Source: Halomonas smyrnensis AAD6 (GTDB lineage: Bacteria > Pseudomonadota > Gammaproteobacteria > Pseudomonadales > Halomonadaceae). From it: a stretch of DNA of 64,000 bases. Both the position numbers and the translations under genes were made by a program. Below are positions 10,579 to 18,735 of the stretch, piece after piece. The stretch's first letter is position 1, and every line of letters begins with the position of its first letter. The stretch lies in assembly GCF_000265245.1 (NCBI RefSeq), contig NZ_AJKS02000010.1:1-64000 (forward strand), given 5' to 3'. Below the pieces are notes generated by a model that had not been told where the DNA came from, made no database searches, and worked only from the letters and a program-made list of their open reading frames with translations.

Positions 10579-11739
10579 TCAGTCGATGGAGGGCAGGTCG
10601 GTCCAGCGGCTGCCGCCGGCCTGGCTCTGGGTGACCGCCTCGATGAAGGCCATGCCGCGCAGCCCCGAGGCCATGCCGGGCACGCCGGCGATGTCGCCGC
10701 GGTCGCCGCGCCGGATCGCCGCGGCGGCGTCGCCGTAGAGGTTGGCCAGCGCCTCGAGATAGCCCTCGGGGTGGCCGCCGGGCAGGCGCAGCCGCGACAG
10801 GGCCGCGTCGACCAGCTCGGGCTGGTCGATGCCGGCGCGCAGCACGCGCATCGGCGCGCCGCGCGAGCGGTGGACCAGGCTGTTGGGCTCCATCTGGCGC
10901 CATTCCAGGGCGCCGTCCTCGCCGTAGAGGCGCAGCTTCAGCGCGTTCTCCTCGCCGGTGCTGACCTGGCTGGCCATCAGGGTTCCGGAGGCCCCCTCGG
11001 CGGTGCGCAGCAGCACGTCGCCGTCGTCGTCCAGCCGCCGGCCGTCGACGTGGCTGCCGAGCGAGGCGCACAGCGCCTCGACGCGCTGCCCGGAGACGAA
11101 CTCGGCCAGGCCGAAGGCGTGAGTGCCGATGTCGGCCATGCAGCCGCTGGGGCCGGCCAGGGCCGGGTCGGTGCGCCATCCGGCCTGCTTGTTGCCCTGG
11201 GCCTCGAGGGTCTCGCCGAGCCAGCCCTGGGGATACTCGACGTGGATCTTGCGCAGCCGGCCGAGCGCGCCGGCGTCGACCATGGCGCGGGCCTGCCACA
11301 CCATCGGGTAGCCCAGATAGGTGTGGGCCAGGCCGTACAGGCCGCCGTGCTCGCGCCAGGTGGTCTCGAGGCCGCGGGCCTCGTCCAGCGACAGGGCGGC
11401 GGGCTTCTCGCAGAAGACGTGGAAGCCGGCGGCGAGGGCGGCCTCTGCGATCGGCACGTGCAGGTGATTGGGGGTGACGATCACCAGCAGCTGCATGCGC
11501 TGCTCGGCGGGCAGGGCGCGCTCGCCGTCCAGCAGGCGCTGCCAGTCCGCGTACAGGCGCGATGCCGCCACGTCGCAGGCGGCGCCGGTGCGGGCGTTGT
11601 TGTCGGCTTCGCGGCTGAAGGCGCCGCAGACCAGCTCGAAGTGGCCGTCGAGGTTGGCGGCCAGGCGATGGACCTGGCCGATGAAGGCGCCTTCGCCGCC
11701 GCCGACCATGCCCAGGCGGACTCTCGGGGTGGGGGACAT
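10579..11739 (-). CDS. Gfo/Idh/MocA family oxidoreductase
   Basis: A 386-residue NAD(P)-dependent sugar oxidoreductase. The Rossmann fold starts RLGMVGGGEGAFIG (about residues 8-21), the conserved EKP motif appears in VFCEKPAALS, and the second domain carries the HTYLGYP and DIGTHAFGLAEF segments. The start at 11739 has GGGAG upstream and matches the family N-terminus. It is the first gene of the leftward arm; a candidate LacI-type operator lies 34 bp upstream. Family members oxidise or reduce sugar hydroxyls, often at C3 of glycosides. I infer reduction of a 3-keto sugar, or the reverse, in the cytoplasm. Confidence 0.85.
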   Translation of the reverse strand: MSPTPRVRLGMVGGGEGAFIGQVHRLAANLDGHFELVCGAFSREADNNARTGAACDVAASRLYADWQRLLDGERALPAEQRMQLLVIVTPNHLHVPIAEAALAAGFHVFCEKPAALSLDEARGLETTWREHGGLYGLAHTYLGYPMVWQARAMVDAGALGRLRKIHVEYPQGWLGETLEAQGNKQAGWRTDPALAGPSGCMADIGTHAFGLAEFVSGQRVEALCASLGSHVDGRRLDDDGDVLLRTAEGASGTLMASQVSTGEENALKLRLYGEDGALEWRQMEPNSLVHRSRGAPMRVLRAGIDQPELVDAALSRLRLPGGHPEGYLEALANLYGDAAAAIRRGDRGDIAGVPGMASGLRGMAFIEAVTQSQAGGSRWTDLPSID

Positions 11740-11772
11740 CGATCGCTCCCGGATCGTGGGTGAATAACGGTG

Positions 11773-11788
11773 ATGTAACCGGTTACAT
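11773..11788. promoter_or_regulatory. LacI-type operator, left copy
   Basis: ATGTAACCGGTTACAT is a perfect 16-bp palindrome with the central CG typical of LacI-family operators. An identical copy lies at 11983-11998. The two centres are 210 bp apart, close to 20 helical turns. This copy is next to the Gfo/Idh/MocA promoter. Confidence 0.75.
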
Positions 11789-11980
11789 GCTGTGTTTCGC
11801 AACCTAGGGGACGCGGCGTGGGTGTCGCAATGCGACCAAAGGCTATGCGGCCAATGTCTAGTGCATGCCGGACGCCGCGCGCAAACGCCGCCATGCCGGG
11901 TCCCGGCACTCGTGCATCGGGTCCTGGAGGCGGCCGGAGAACCGGTCGATACGTTGCGGAAGCGAGAACGATGGCATATA

Positions 11981-12000
11981 CCATGTAACCGGTTACATGG
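11981..12000. promoter_or_regulatory. LacI-type operator, right copy
   Basis: A perfect 20-bp palindrome, CCATGTAACCGGTTACATGG, 58 bp upstream of the first exported TIM-barrel gene. A TATA-like stretch at 11977-11980 touches it. The LacI protein at 17115-18137 is the obvious candidate ligand. The other bases of this 319-bp divergent region show no gene I would defend. Confidence 0.78.
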
Positions 12001-12058
12001 TCGTCGGAAGCGGCCATGGCTCCCCGCTGAGCCCACTCGACACGGAGGCACGCCCGCC

Positions 12059-12943
12059 ATGAACAACAACACCGCACGCCCGCTCGCCGCCTTTCGCCGC
12101 CGCACGCTGCTGGCCTGTCTGGGGGCCGCCCTGGCGCTGCCGGGGCTGGCTTACGCCCAGTCTCCGGCCCCGGCGGCCTCGCCGGTGGCCGCCCAGATGT
12201 ACACCCTGCGCGATTTCGGCTCGCTGGAGGAGCAGTTCGCGGCCGTCGAGCGCGCCGGCATCGCCTCGGTGGAGCTGGTCGGCGACCAGGGCATCGAGGC
12301 CGAGGAGATGAACGCGCTGCTGGCCGAGCACGAGCTGTCGGTCAGTTCCAGCCACGTGCCCCTCGACGACCTGCGCCACGATCTCGACGACGTGGTCGAC
12401 TTCCACCGCGCGGTCGGCAACGACACCCTGGTGATCCCCTACCTGGCCGAGGAGGCGCGCCCCGACAGCGCCGAGGGCTGGCGGGTGCTCGGCGAGGAGA
12501 TCGGCGGCCTGGCCAGCCGACTCGCCGAGGACGGCATGCGCCTGGCCTATCACAACCATGACTTCGAGATGCGGACCTTCGACGACCGCACGGCGCTGGA
12601 GATCCTGATGCAGGCCGCCGGGCCCGAAGTGCTGGCGGAGATCGACCTGGCCTGGGTGGCCCGCGGCGGCCTGGACCCCGCCGACTACCTGGCGAACTTC
12701 GAGGGCCGACTGTTCGCCGTGCACGCCAAGGACAATGCCCCGGCCGGCACCGCGGAGGATGAGCGCGGCTTCGCCATTCCGGGGCAGGGCGTCCTCGACT
12801 GGGGCGAGATCCTGCCCGCCGCCCGCGAGGCCGGCGTTGAGGTCTACATCCTCGAGCACGATCAGCCGCGGGATGCCCAGGCGGTGATGACCGAGGGGCA
12901 TCGCTTCCTCGACGAGGCGCTCGCCGCCCTGCACCGCGAGTGA
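12059..12943 (+). CDS. Exported sugar phosphate isomerase/epimerase-like TIM-barrel protein
   Basis: A 294-residue protein whose first 40 residues form a signal peptide. FRRRTLLACLGAALALPGLAYAQ has consecutive arginines before the hydrophobic core, so Tat export is likely. The mature part is a small xylose-isomerase-like barrel with LAYHNHDFEM, EIDLAWVARGG, FAVHAKD and EHDQPRD, which carry the expected metal-binding His, Glu and Asp residues. GGAG at 12044-12047 sets this start; longer in-frame versions are not supported. It is the first gene of the rightward arm. Cluster context suggests periplasmic isomerisation or elimination on a keto-glycoside. The exact reaction is unknown. Confidence 0.82.
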   Translation: MNNNTARPLAAFRRRTLLACLGAALALPGLAYAQSPAPAASPVAAQMYTLRDFGSLEEQFAAVERAGIASVELVGDQGIEAEEMNALLAEHELSVSSSHVPLDDLRHDLDDVVDFHRAVGNDTLVIPYLAEEARPDSAEGWRVLGEEIGGLASRLAEDGMRLAYHNHDFEMRTFDDRTALEILMQAAGPEVLAEIDLAWVARGGLDPADYLANFEGRLFAVHAKDNAPAGTAEDERGFAIPGQGVLDWGEILPAAREAGVEVYILEHDQPRDAQAVMTEGHRFLDEALAALHRE

Positions 12944-12996
12944 GTGTCGCCGGTATTCCGCCGGTGTGAGACGGACGACGCGAGAGGGGCATCGCC

Positions 12997-13896
12997 ATGA
13001 TGAGGCATTCCATCGACAGGCGCGGCTTGCTGCGCCAGACCCTGACCGGTGCCGCGGGGCTCAGCCTGCTCGGCGGCCTCGGCGGGCCGGCCTTCGCCGC
13101 CGAGGCGGGCGCGTCCCGCCGGCTCGAGGGCAATATTCGCCACGCCGTGGCGCGCTGGACCTTCGATTTCCTGCCCCTGGAGTCGCTCTGCCGGGTGGCC
13201 GGGCGGCTGGGCATGTCGGCCATCGATCTGGTGGGGCCGGAGGAGTGGCCGGTGCTGAAGCGCCATGGCCTGGACTGCTCCATGTGCAATGGGGCGGAAC
13301 TGAGCCTCGAGGAGGGCTGGGGAGACGACCGCTACCACGCGGCGCTGGTCGAGCGCTATCTCCAGCATATCGATCGGGTCAGCGCGGCCGGCTATACCAA
13401 CCTGATCTGTTTCAGTGGCAATGCCCGCGGCATGTCGCCTGAGCAGGGGCTGGACAACGCCGAGGCCGGCCTGAAGCGCATCCTCGAGCGAGCCGAGCAA
13501 AAGGGCGTCGTGCTGCAGATGGAGCTGTTCAACAGCAAGGTCGATCACCCCGACTACCTCTGCGACAACTCCGCCTGGGGCATCGAGCTGTGTCGGCGCC
13601 TCGATTCCCCCAGTTTCAAGCTGCTCTATGACATCTATCACATGCAGATCAGCGAGGGAGATGTCATCAGGACGATTCGTGAGAATCACCAATATTTCGG
13701 CCACTACCACACCGCCGGGGTGCCCGGAAGGCATGAGATCGATGACAGCCAGGAGCTGAACTATCCGGCCATCTGCCGCGCGATACGCGATACCGGGTTC
13801 CAGGGCTATGTGGCCCAGGAGTTCCTGCCGGATCGAGAGAATGATCAAGCCAAGATCGAGTCACTCGAAGCGGCGGTTCGTCTCTGTGACGTGTGA
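12997..13896 (+). CDS. Tat-exported hydroxypyruvate-isomerase-like TIM-barrel protein
   Basis: A 299-residue protein with a convincing Tat signal: DRRGLLRQTLTGAAGLSLLGG, then an AFA cleavage region near residue 34. The mature domain keeps the Hyi-family catalytic sequence, with MELFNSKVDHPD, LLYDIYHMQISEGD, HYHTAGVPGRHE and AQEFLP. It aligns well over this part with the cytoplasmic Hyi encoded at 2147-2923. Hydroxypyruvate isomerisation in the periplasm is unlikely. Beside a GMC sugar dehydrogenase and a DUF1080 protein, a keto-sugar isomerase or lyase role is more plausible. GAGAGGGG precedes the start. Confidence 0.82.
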   Translation: MMRHSIDRRGLLRQTLTGAAGLSLLGGLGGPAFAAEAGASRRLEGNIRHAVARWTFDFLPLESLCRVAGRLGMSAIDLVGPEEWPVLKRHGLDCSMCNGAELSLEEGWGDDRYHAALVERYLQHIDRVSAAGYTNLICFSGNARGMSPEQGLDNAEAGLKRILERAEQKGVVLQMELFNSKVDHPDYLCDNSAWGIELCRRLDSPSFKLLYDIYHMQISEGDVIRTIRENHQYFGHYHTAGVPGRHEIDDSQELNYPAICRAIRDTGFQGYVAQEFLPDRENDQAKIESLEAAVRLCDV

Positions 13897-13924
13897 CGCA
13901 CTTCAACAATAAAGGACGCTATTC

Positions 13925-15613
13925 ATGGCAAACCATCACTACGATGCCATCGTGGTGGGTTCGGGCATCAGCGGTGGCTGGGCCGCCAAGGAACTCACCG
14001 AGAAGGGACTCAAGGTGCTGCTGCTGGAGCGCGGCCGCAACATCGAGCACATCAAGGACTACCACAACGCCCACAAGGAGGCCTGGGACTATCCCCACCG
14101 GGGCGAGCCGACCCGGCAGATGAAGGCGGACTATCCCGTCCTCAGCCGGGACTATACCTTGAACGAGCAGACCCTCGGCATGTGGGCCGACGAGCAGGCC
14201 AACCCCTATGTCGAGGAGAAGCGCTTCGACTGGTTTCGCGGCTATCACGTCGGCGGGCGCTCGCTGCTGTGGGGGCGCCACAGCTATCGCTGGTCGCCGA
14301 TGGACTTCGAGGCCAATCAGCGCGAGGGCGTGGCCGTCGACTGGCCGATCCGCTACGACGACCTGGCCCCCTGGTACGATTACGTGGAGCGTTTTGCCGG
14401 GATTTCCGGCAACCGTGACGGCCTGGAGGAGCTGCCGGACGGGCAGTTCATGCCGCCGGTTCCCCTCAACCAGGTGGAGAAGGACGTCGCCGCGCGCATC
14501 CAGCGCGCCTTCGGCGGTTCTCGCCACCTGATCAACAGCCGAGTGGCCAACATTACCCAGGCCAAGCCGGAGCAGAACCGGGGCAATTGCCAGTATCGCA
14601 ACAAGTGCTGGCTGGGCTGCCCGTTCGGTGCCTATTTCAGTACCCAGTCGGCGACGCTGCCCGCGGCGATGGCCACCGGCAACCTGACCCTGAGGCCCTT
14701 CTCCATCGCCACCCAGGTGCTCTATGACCGCGATCGGCGGCGCGCCCGGGGCGTCGAGGTGCTGGACGCCGAGAACGGCCAGACCTATGAATACACCGCC
14801 GATGTCGTCTTCCTCAACGCCTCCACCTTCAACTCCACCTGGGTGCTGATGAACTCGGCCACCGACGTCTGGCCGGGTGGCCTCGGCAGCAGCAGCGGCG
14901 AGCTCGGTCACAACGTCATGGACCACCATTTCCGTGCCGGGGCCGGCGGCGAGATCGAGGGCTATCGGGACACCTACTACTTCGGGCGACGCCCCGCGGG
15001 CTTCTACATTCCCCGCTTTCGCAACCTCGGGACGGAGGCGCGGGACTACCTGCGCGGCTTCGGCTACCAGGGCTCGGCCAGCCGCGAGCGCTGGGATCGC
15101 GCGGTGGCCGAGGTCAGCCATGGCACCGACCTCAAGCAGGCGCTGAGCCAGCCGGGTGGCTGGACCATCGGCATGACCGGCTTCGGCGAGATGCTCCCTC
15201 GCCACGACAATCGCATCGCCCTGGATCACGGGGTCACCGATGCCTGGGGGCTGCCGGTGCTGTCCATGAACGTGGAGCTCGGCGACAACGAGCGGGCGAT
15301 GCGCCGGGACATGGTCCAGGACGCCATCGATCTCCTCGAGGCCGGCGGCGCGACCAACGTCAAGGGCGAGGAGGGCGACTACGGCCCGGGCATGGGCATC
15401 CACGAGATGGGCACCGCCCGCATGGGCCGCGATCCCGCCACCTCGGTGCTCAACGCCCACAACCAGGTCTGGGACGCCCCCAATGTCTACGTCACCGACG
15501 GCGCCTGCATGACCTCGTCGTCCTGCGTCAATCCATCGCTGACCTACATGGCGCTGACCGCCCGGGCGGTCGACCACGCCGTGGCCGAGCTGAAGAGGGG
15601 GAACCTGGGATGA
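13925..15613 (+). CDS. GMC oxidoreductase, glucoside 3-dehydrogenase large subunit type
   Basis: A 562-residue FAD enzyme predicted to oxidise the C3 hydroxyl of glucosides to 3-keto-glucosides. It has the FAD motif VGSGISGG (residues 11-18), the active-site His493 in GIHEMGTARMG and the C-terminal Asn536 in SSCVNPSLTYMAL. Cysteines 222, 228 and 232 (C-x5-C-x3-C) lie where FAD glucose dehydrogenases of the Burkholderia type carry a 3Fe-4S cluster. It has no signal of its own and overlaps the next gene by ATGA. That neighbour has a Tat signal, so the pair is probably exported as a complex. No cytochrome c subunit gene is nearby. Confidence in the family is high; the substrate is inferred. Confidence 0.88.
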   Translation: MANHHYDAIVVGSGISGGWAAKELTEKGLKVLLLERGRNIEHIKDYHNAHKEAWDYPHRGEPTRQMKADYPVLSRDYTLNEQTLGMWADEQANPYVEEKRFDWFRGYHVGGRSLLWGRHSYRWSPMDFEANQREGVAVDWPIRYDDLAPWYDYVERFAGISGNRDGLEELPDGQFMPPVPLNQVEKDVAARIQRAFGGSRHLINSRVANITQAKPEQNRGNCQYRNKCWLGCPFGAYFSTQSATLPAAMATGNLTLRPFSIATQVLYDRDRRRARGVEVLDAENGQTYEYTADVVFLNASTFNSTWVLMNSATDVWPGGLGSSSGELGHNVMDHHFRAGAGGEIEGYRDTYYFGRRPAGFYIPRFRNLGTEARDYLRGFGYQGSASRERWDRAVAEVSHGTDLKQALSQPGGWTIGMTGFGEMLPRHDNRIALDHGVTDAWGLPVLSMNVELGDNERAMRRDMVQDAIDLLEAGGATNVKGEEGDYGPGMGIHEMGTARMGRDPATSVLNAHNQVWDAPNVYVTDGACMTSSSCVNPSLTYMALTARAVDHAVAELKRGNLG

Positions 15614-16185
15614 ATCGTCGCGAACTGCTCAAGATGATCGCCGTCGTCACCGGCACCGCGCTGGTCGGCGGCCAAGCCCTGACGGCCTTCGCCGTTGGCG
15701 GGGGCGAGGAGGCACTGACGGACGCGGACGTGCGCCTGCTCGACGAGGTGGCCGAGACCCTGCTGCCGCGCACCGAGACCCCGGGCGCGAAGGACGCCGA
15801 GGTCGGTGACTTCATGCGGGTGTTCGTGCGCGACTGCTACACCGCCGAACAGCAGGCGCGGTTCCGCGACGGCATCGCCCGGATCGAGGCGCACAGCCGC
15901 GCGGCCCATGGCGACGGCTTCCTGGCCCTGGACGCGCCGCGCCGCGGCGAGGTCGTGGCCGCCCTCGACCGCGAGGCTCGGGCGCGAATGGACGGCGAGG
16001 CCCGGGAATGGTCCCCCGCCGAGGGCGGGCCCCACGGCTTCACTCTGATCAAGCAGCTGACCCTGTTCGGCTTCTTCACCTCGAAGGCCGGCGGCACCGA
16101 GGTGCTGCGCTATGTGGCCATCCCCGGCCGCTACGACGGCGATCTGGCCTACCGGTCCGGCGAGCCGGCCTGGGCAACCACCTGA
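15610..16185 (+). CDS. Gluconate 2-dehydrogenase subunit 3 family protein (dehydrogenase small subunit)
   Basis: A 191-residue protein starting NRRELLKMIAVVTGTALVGG, a Tat signal with the twin arginines at positions 3-4. The mature part has the family segments LLDEVAETLLPRTETPGAKDAEV and FGFFTSKAGGTEVLRY. Subunits of this kind chaperone the partner GMC catalytic subunit through Tat export and help link it to an electron acceptor. Its ATG overlaps the GMC stop (ATGA), indicating translational coupling. Spacing and order match known FAD sugar dehydrogenase operons, apart from the missing cytochrome gene. Confidence 0.88.
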   Translation: MNRRELLKMIAVVTGTALVGGQALTAFAVGGGEEALTDADVRLLDEVAETLLPRTETPGAKDAEVGDFMRVFVRDCYTAEQQARFRDGIARIEAHSRAAHGDGFLALDAPRRGEVVAALDREARARMDGEAREWSPAEGGPHGFTLIKQLTLFGFFTSKAGGTEVLRYVAIPGRYDGDLAYRSGEPAWATT

Positions 16186-16256
16186 GCGCCTCCGGGCGCA
16201 TCCGGGCGCGGGCGTCACCGCCCGCGCGGCTCACGCCATGCGAGAGGAGACATCTT

Positions 16257-17015
16257 ATGCACAAGGGAATTTCTGCGGGCGCGCTGATCACCGGGCTGGC
16301 CGCCCTGGCGTCGACCGCTATCCAGGCCGACGCGCCCAGCGACGCCGAGCGGGCGGCCAGGACGGAGGTCTGGGAGCCGGCGCCGCCGGTGGTGGCGGCA
16401 CCGGCTGACGGCGTGCCGTCGGACGCCGTGGTGCTGTTCGACGGCACGGACCTGTCCGCCTGGGAAGGCGAGGAGGGCGGGACGGCCGGGTGGCGAGTCG
16501 AGGACGGCACCATGACGGTGGTGCCCGGCGCCGGCGGCATCCGTACCCGGGAATCGTTCTGCGACGCCCAGCTGCACCTGGAGTGGCGCGCCCCGGCCGA
16601 CATCGGCGGCTTCGACGGCCAGGATCGCGGCAACAGCGGCGTCTTCCTGCAGCAGCGCTACGAGGTCCAGGTGCTGGATTCCCACGACAACCCCACCTAC
16701 GCCAACGGCCAGGCGGCCTCGATCTACAAGCAGCACATGCCGCTGGTCAACGCCTCCCGGGACCCGGGCGAGTGGCAGGCCTACGATATCCTCTACACCG
16801 CGCCACGCTTCGACGAGGACGGCGAGCTTGACGCACCGGCCCACGTCACGGTGCTGCACAACGGCGTGCTGGTGCAGCATCACGCCACGATCCAGGGCAC
16901 CACCGAGTGGATCGGCGAGCCCTCCTACGACGAGGCTCACGGCTGCGCGCCGCTCGCCCTGCAGGATCACGACGCGGCAGTGAGCTTTCGCAACGTTTGG
17001 ATCAGAAGGCTCTAA
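16257..17015 (+). CDS. DUF1080 protein (3-keto-glycoside hydrolase/lyase-like), exported
   Basis: A 252-residue protein with a Sec-type signal (MHKGISAGALITGLAALASTAIQA). The DUF1080 jelly-roll domain follows, with VVLFDGTDLSAWEG, LHLEWRAP, GQDRGNSGVFLQQRYEVQVLDS and an ending in VSFRNVWIRRL. Members act on 3-keto-glycosides, cleaving the glycosidic bond after C3 oxidation. A strong purine-rich site (GAGAGGAGA) precedes the ATG at 16257. Lying directly after the C3 dehydrogenase pair, it probably cleaves their product in the periplasm. The choice between hydrolysis and beta-elimination cannot be made from sequence. Confidence 0.85.
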   Translation: MHKGISAGALITGLAALASTAIQADAPSDAERAARTEVWEPAPPVVAAPADGVPSDAVVLFDGTDLSAWEGEEGGTAGWRVEDGTMTVVPGAGGIRTRESFCDAQLHLEWRAPADIGGFDGQDRGNSGVFLQQRYEVQVLDSHDNPTYANGQAASIYKQHMPLVNASRDPGEWQAYDILYTAPRFDEDGELDAPAHVTVLHNGVLVQHHATIQGTTEWIGEPSYDEAHGCAPLALQDHDAAVSFRNVWIRRL

Positions 17016-17114
17016 GGATATCGCCGGCCGCATGCGATAAGCTGGGGCGTCCGCCGTGGCCGGTTCGTCGGGCGAGCCGGGGCGGCGGATCGTGTCGCAT
17101 CGAGAAGAGGGCGC

Positions 17115-18137
17115 ATGTCCAATATACGCAAGGTCGCCGAACTGGCGGGCGTCTCCGTGGCCACGGTGTCGCGGACCCTCAAGTCGCCGGATATCGTGTC
17201 GCCTGCCACCCGCGACAAGGTGCGCCGAGCCATCGAGGCCTCGGGCTACCGCCCCAACCAGATGGCCGTGCAGTTCCGCTCCCGGCGCAGCCACAACCTG
17301 GCGGTGCTGGTGCCGACCATCGCCAACACCTTCTTCGCCCGGGTGATCGCCGGGGTCCAGCAGGCGGCCCGTGAGCAGGGCTACGGCGTGCTGCTGTGCA
17401 ACACCCTGGGGCAGGAGGAGGACGAGATCCAGTACGCCGGCATGGTGGCCGCCCGCCAGGCCGATGGCGTCATCCAGCTGCGCGCCTTCAATCCCTTTCC
17501 GGACGATGCCGTCGAGCCGGGTCGGCCGCTGCCCATGGTCAACGCCTGTGAGGTGCTCGACGATGCCCCTTGCCCGACGCTACGCATCGACAATCGGGCG
17601 GCGGCGCGCACCCTCACCGAGCACCTGATCGCGTTGGGCCACCGGCGCATCGCCATGATCCAGGGGCCGCGGCGCAGCCCACTGACTCGCGATCGCGTGG
17701 CGGGCTATCGCGATGCGCTGGTGGCCGCGGGCATCGAGCCCGACGAGACCCTGCTGTGCCCCGGCGACTTCACCCCGGCCTCCGGGCATGCGGCGGCGGG
17801 CAGCCTGCTGGCCGTCGGGGTGCCGCCGACCGCGATCTTCTGCGAGAGTGACGAGATGGCCATCGGCGCCATCAGCCGCCTGCGGCAGGCGGGGCTGTCC
17901 GTGCCCGCCGATGTCTCGGTGGCCGGCTTCGACGATATCGCCTTCGCCTCCTACAGCGACCCGGCGCTGACCACCATCGCCCAGCCCGCCGAGGCCTGCG
18001 GACGTCGCGCTGTGGAGATGCTGATCGCTATCCTGGAGGGGCGCGGCGAGGTCGCGCCCAGGGTCGTGCTGCCCCACGAGCTGGTGATTCGCGACAGCAC
18101 CGCGCCGCCCCGCGACGGCATCCGGGACCGCGCATAG
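17115..18137 (+). CDS. LacI family transcriptional regulator of the keto-glycoside locus
   Basis: A 340-residue LacI/GalR protein. The HTH is IRKVAELAGVSVATVSRTLKSPDIVSPATRDKV (residues 4-36), with a hinge helix near 50-60 and a periplasmic-binding-like ligand domain to the end, including GFDDIAFASYSDPALTTI. It closes the rightward sugar arm, 99 bp after the DUF1080 gene. It is the best candidate to bind the two ATGTAACCGGTTACAT palindromes in the divergent promoter. No copy of that site lies immediately upstream of this gene. Confidence 0.88.
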   Translation: MSNIRKVAELAGVSVATVSRTLKSPDIVSPATRDKVRRAIEASGYRPNQMAVQFRSRRSHNLAVLVPTIANTFFARVIAGVQQAAREQGYGVLLCNTLGQEEDEIQYAGMVAARQADGVIQLRAFNPFPDDAVEPGRPLPMVNACEVLDDAPCPTLRIDNRAAARTLTEHLIALGHRRIAMIQGPRRSPLTRDRVAGYRDALVAAGIEPDETLLCPGDFTPASGHAAAGSLLAVGVPPTAIFCESDEMAIGAISRLRQAGLSVPADVSVAGFDDIAFASYSDPALTTIAQPAEACGRRAVEMLIAILEGRGEVAPRVVLPHELVIRDSTAPPRDGIRDRA

Positions 18138-18191
18138 CGCCATCGGCTACCCTGTTCGGCAACCGCGCCGCATCCCCCTGAGAGGAGTGTC

Positions 18192-18725
18192 ATGAATCCG
18201 ACCCGTCGCCGCCTGCTCCAGGCGCTTTCCATGTTGCCCGTGCTGCCTCTGGCTGCCTCCTGGCCCGGCCTCGCCATGGCCCAGGAGACGCGCCTGCCGC
18301 GGGTGCCGCTGACGGTGCACGGCGAGGCGGGCCCCCGTCGGCTGACTGTCGAGCTGGCGCGGAGTGCAGGCGAGCGCGCCCAGGGGCTGATGGGGCGCGA
18401 GCGCCTGCCCCTGGACGCCGGCATGCTGTTCCTCTACGACCGTACCCAGCCCTCGCGCAACGGCTTCTGGATGTACCGCACCCTGATCCCGCTGGACATC
18501 GCCTTCATCGACGAGGCCGGGCGCATCGTCGATATCCGCCGCATGGCGCCCTGCGCCTCGTCGTCGGCCAGGGACTGCCCGGTGACGCGCCCGGATGCGC
18601 CCTATCGAGCGGCGCTGGAGGTCAATGCCGGCGTCTTCGAGGCGCACGGCATCGCGGTCGGCGACTGCGTCAGCTGGCCCGGCGACGGCGGCGAATGCGC
18701 CATCGCCGCCGATATGAGCGGCTGA
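18192..18725 (+). CDS. DUF192 family exported protein
   Basis: A 177-residue protein with a signal peptide. TRRRLLQALSMLPVLPLAASWPGLAMA has an RRR start, so Tat is possible. The DUF192 domain follows, with ERAQGLMGRERLPLDAGMLFLY, NGFWMYRTLIPLDIAFID and AALEVNAGVFEAHGI. The function of this widespread family is unknown; it is usually periplasmic or extracytoplasmic. GAGAGGAG precedes the ATG. It lies downstream of the LacI gene and has no clear link to the sugar pathway. It converges on the EamA gene with a gap of ten bases. Confidence 0.85.
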   Translation: MNPTRRRLLQALSMLPVLPLAASWPGLAMAQETRLPRVPLTVHGEAGPRRLTVELARSAGERAQGLMGRERLPLDAGMLFLYDRTQPSRNGFWMYRTLIPLDIAFIDEAGRIVDIRRMAPCASSSARDCPVTRPDAPYRAALEVNAGVFEAHGIAVGDCVSWPGDGGECAIAADMSG

Positions 18726-18735
18726 TCGTCATCGC

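Noticed and set aside
13919-15577. A 552-residue minus-strand frame opposite the GMC gene
   Set aside because: It is the antisense of a well-supported GMC dehydrogenase and shows no domain of its own.
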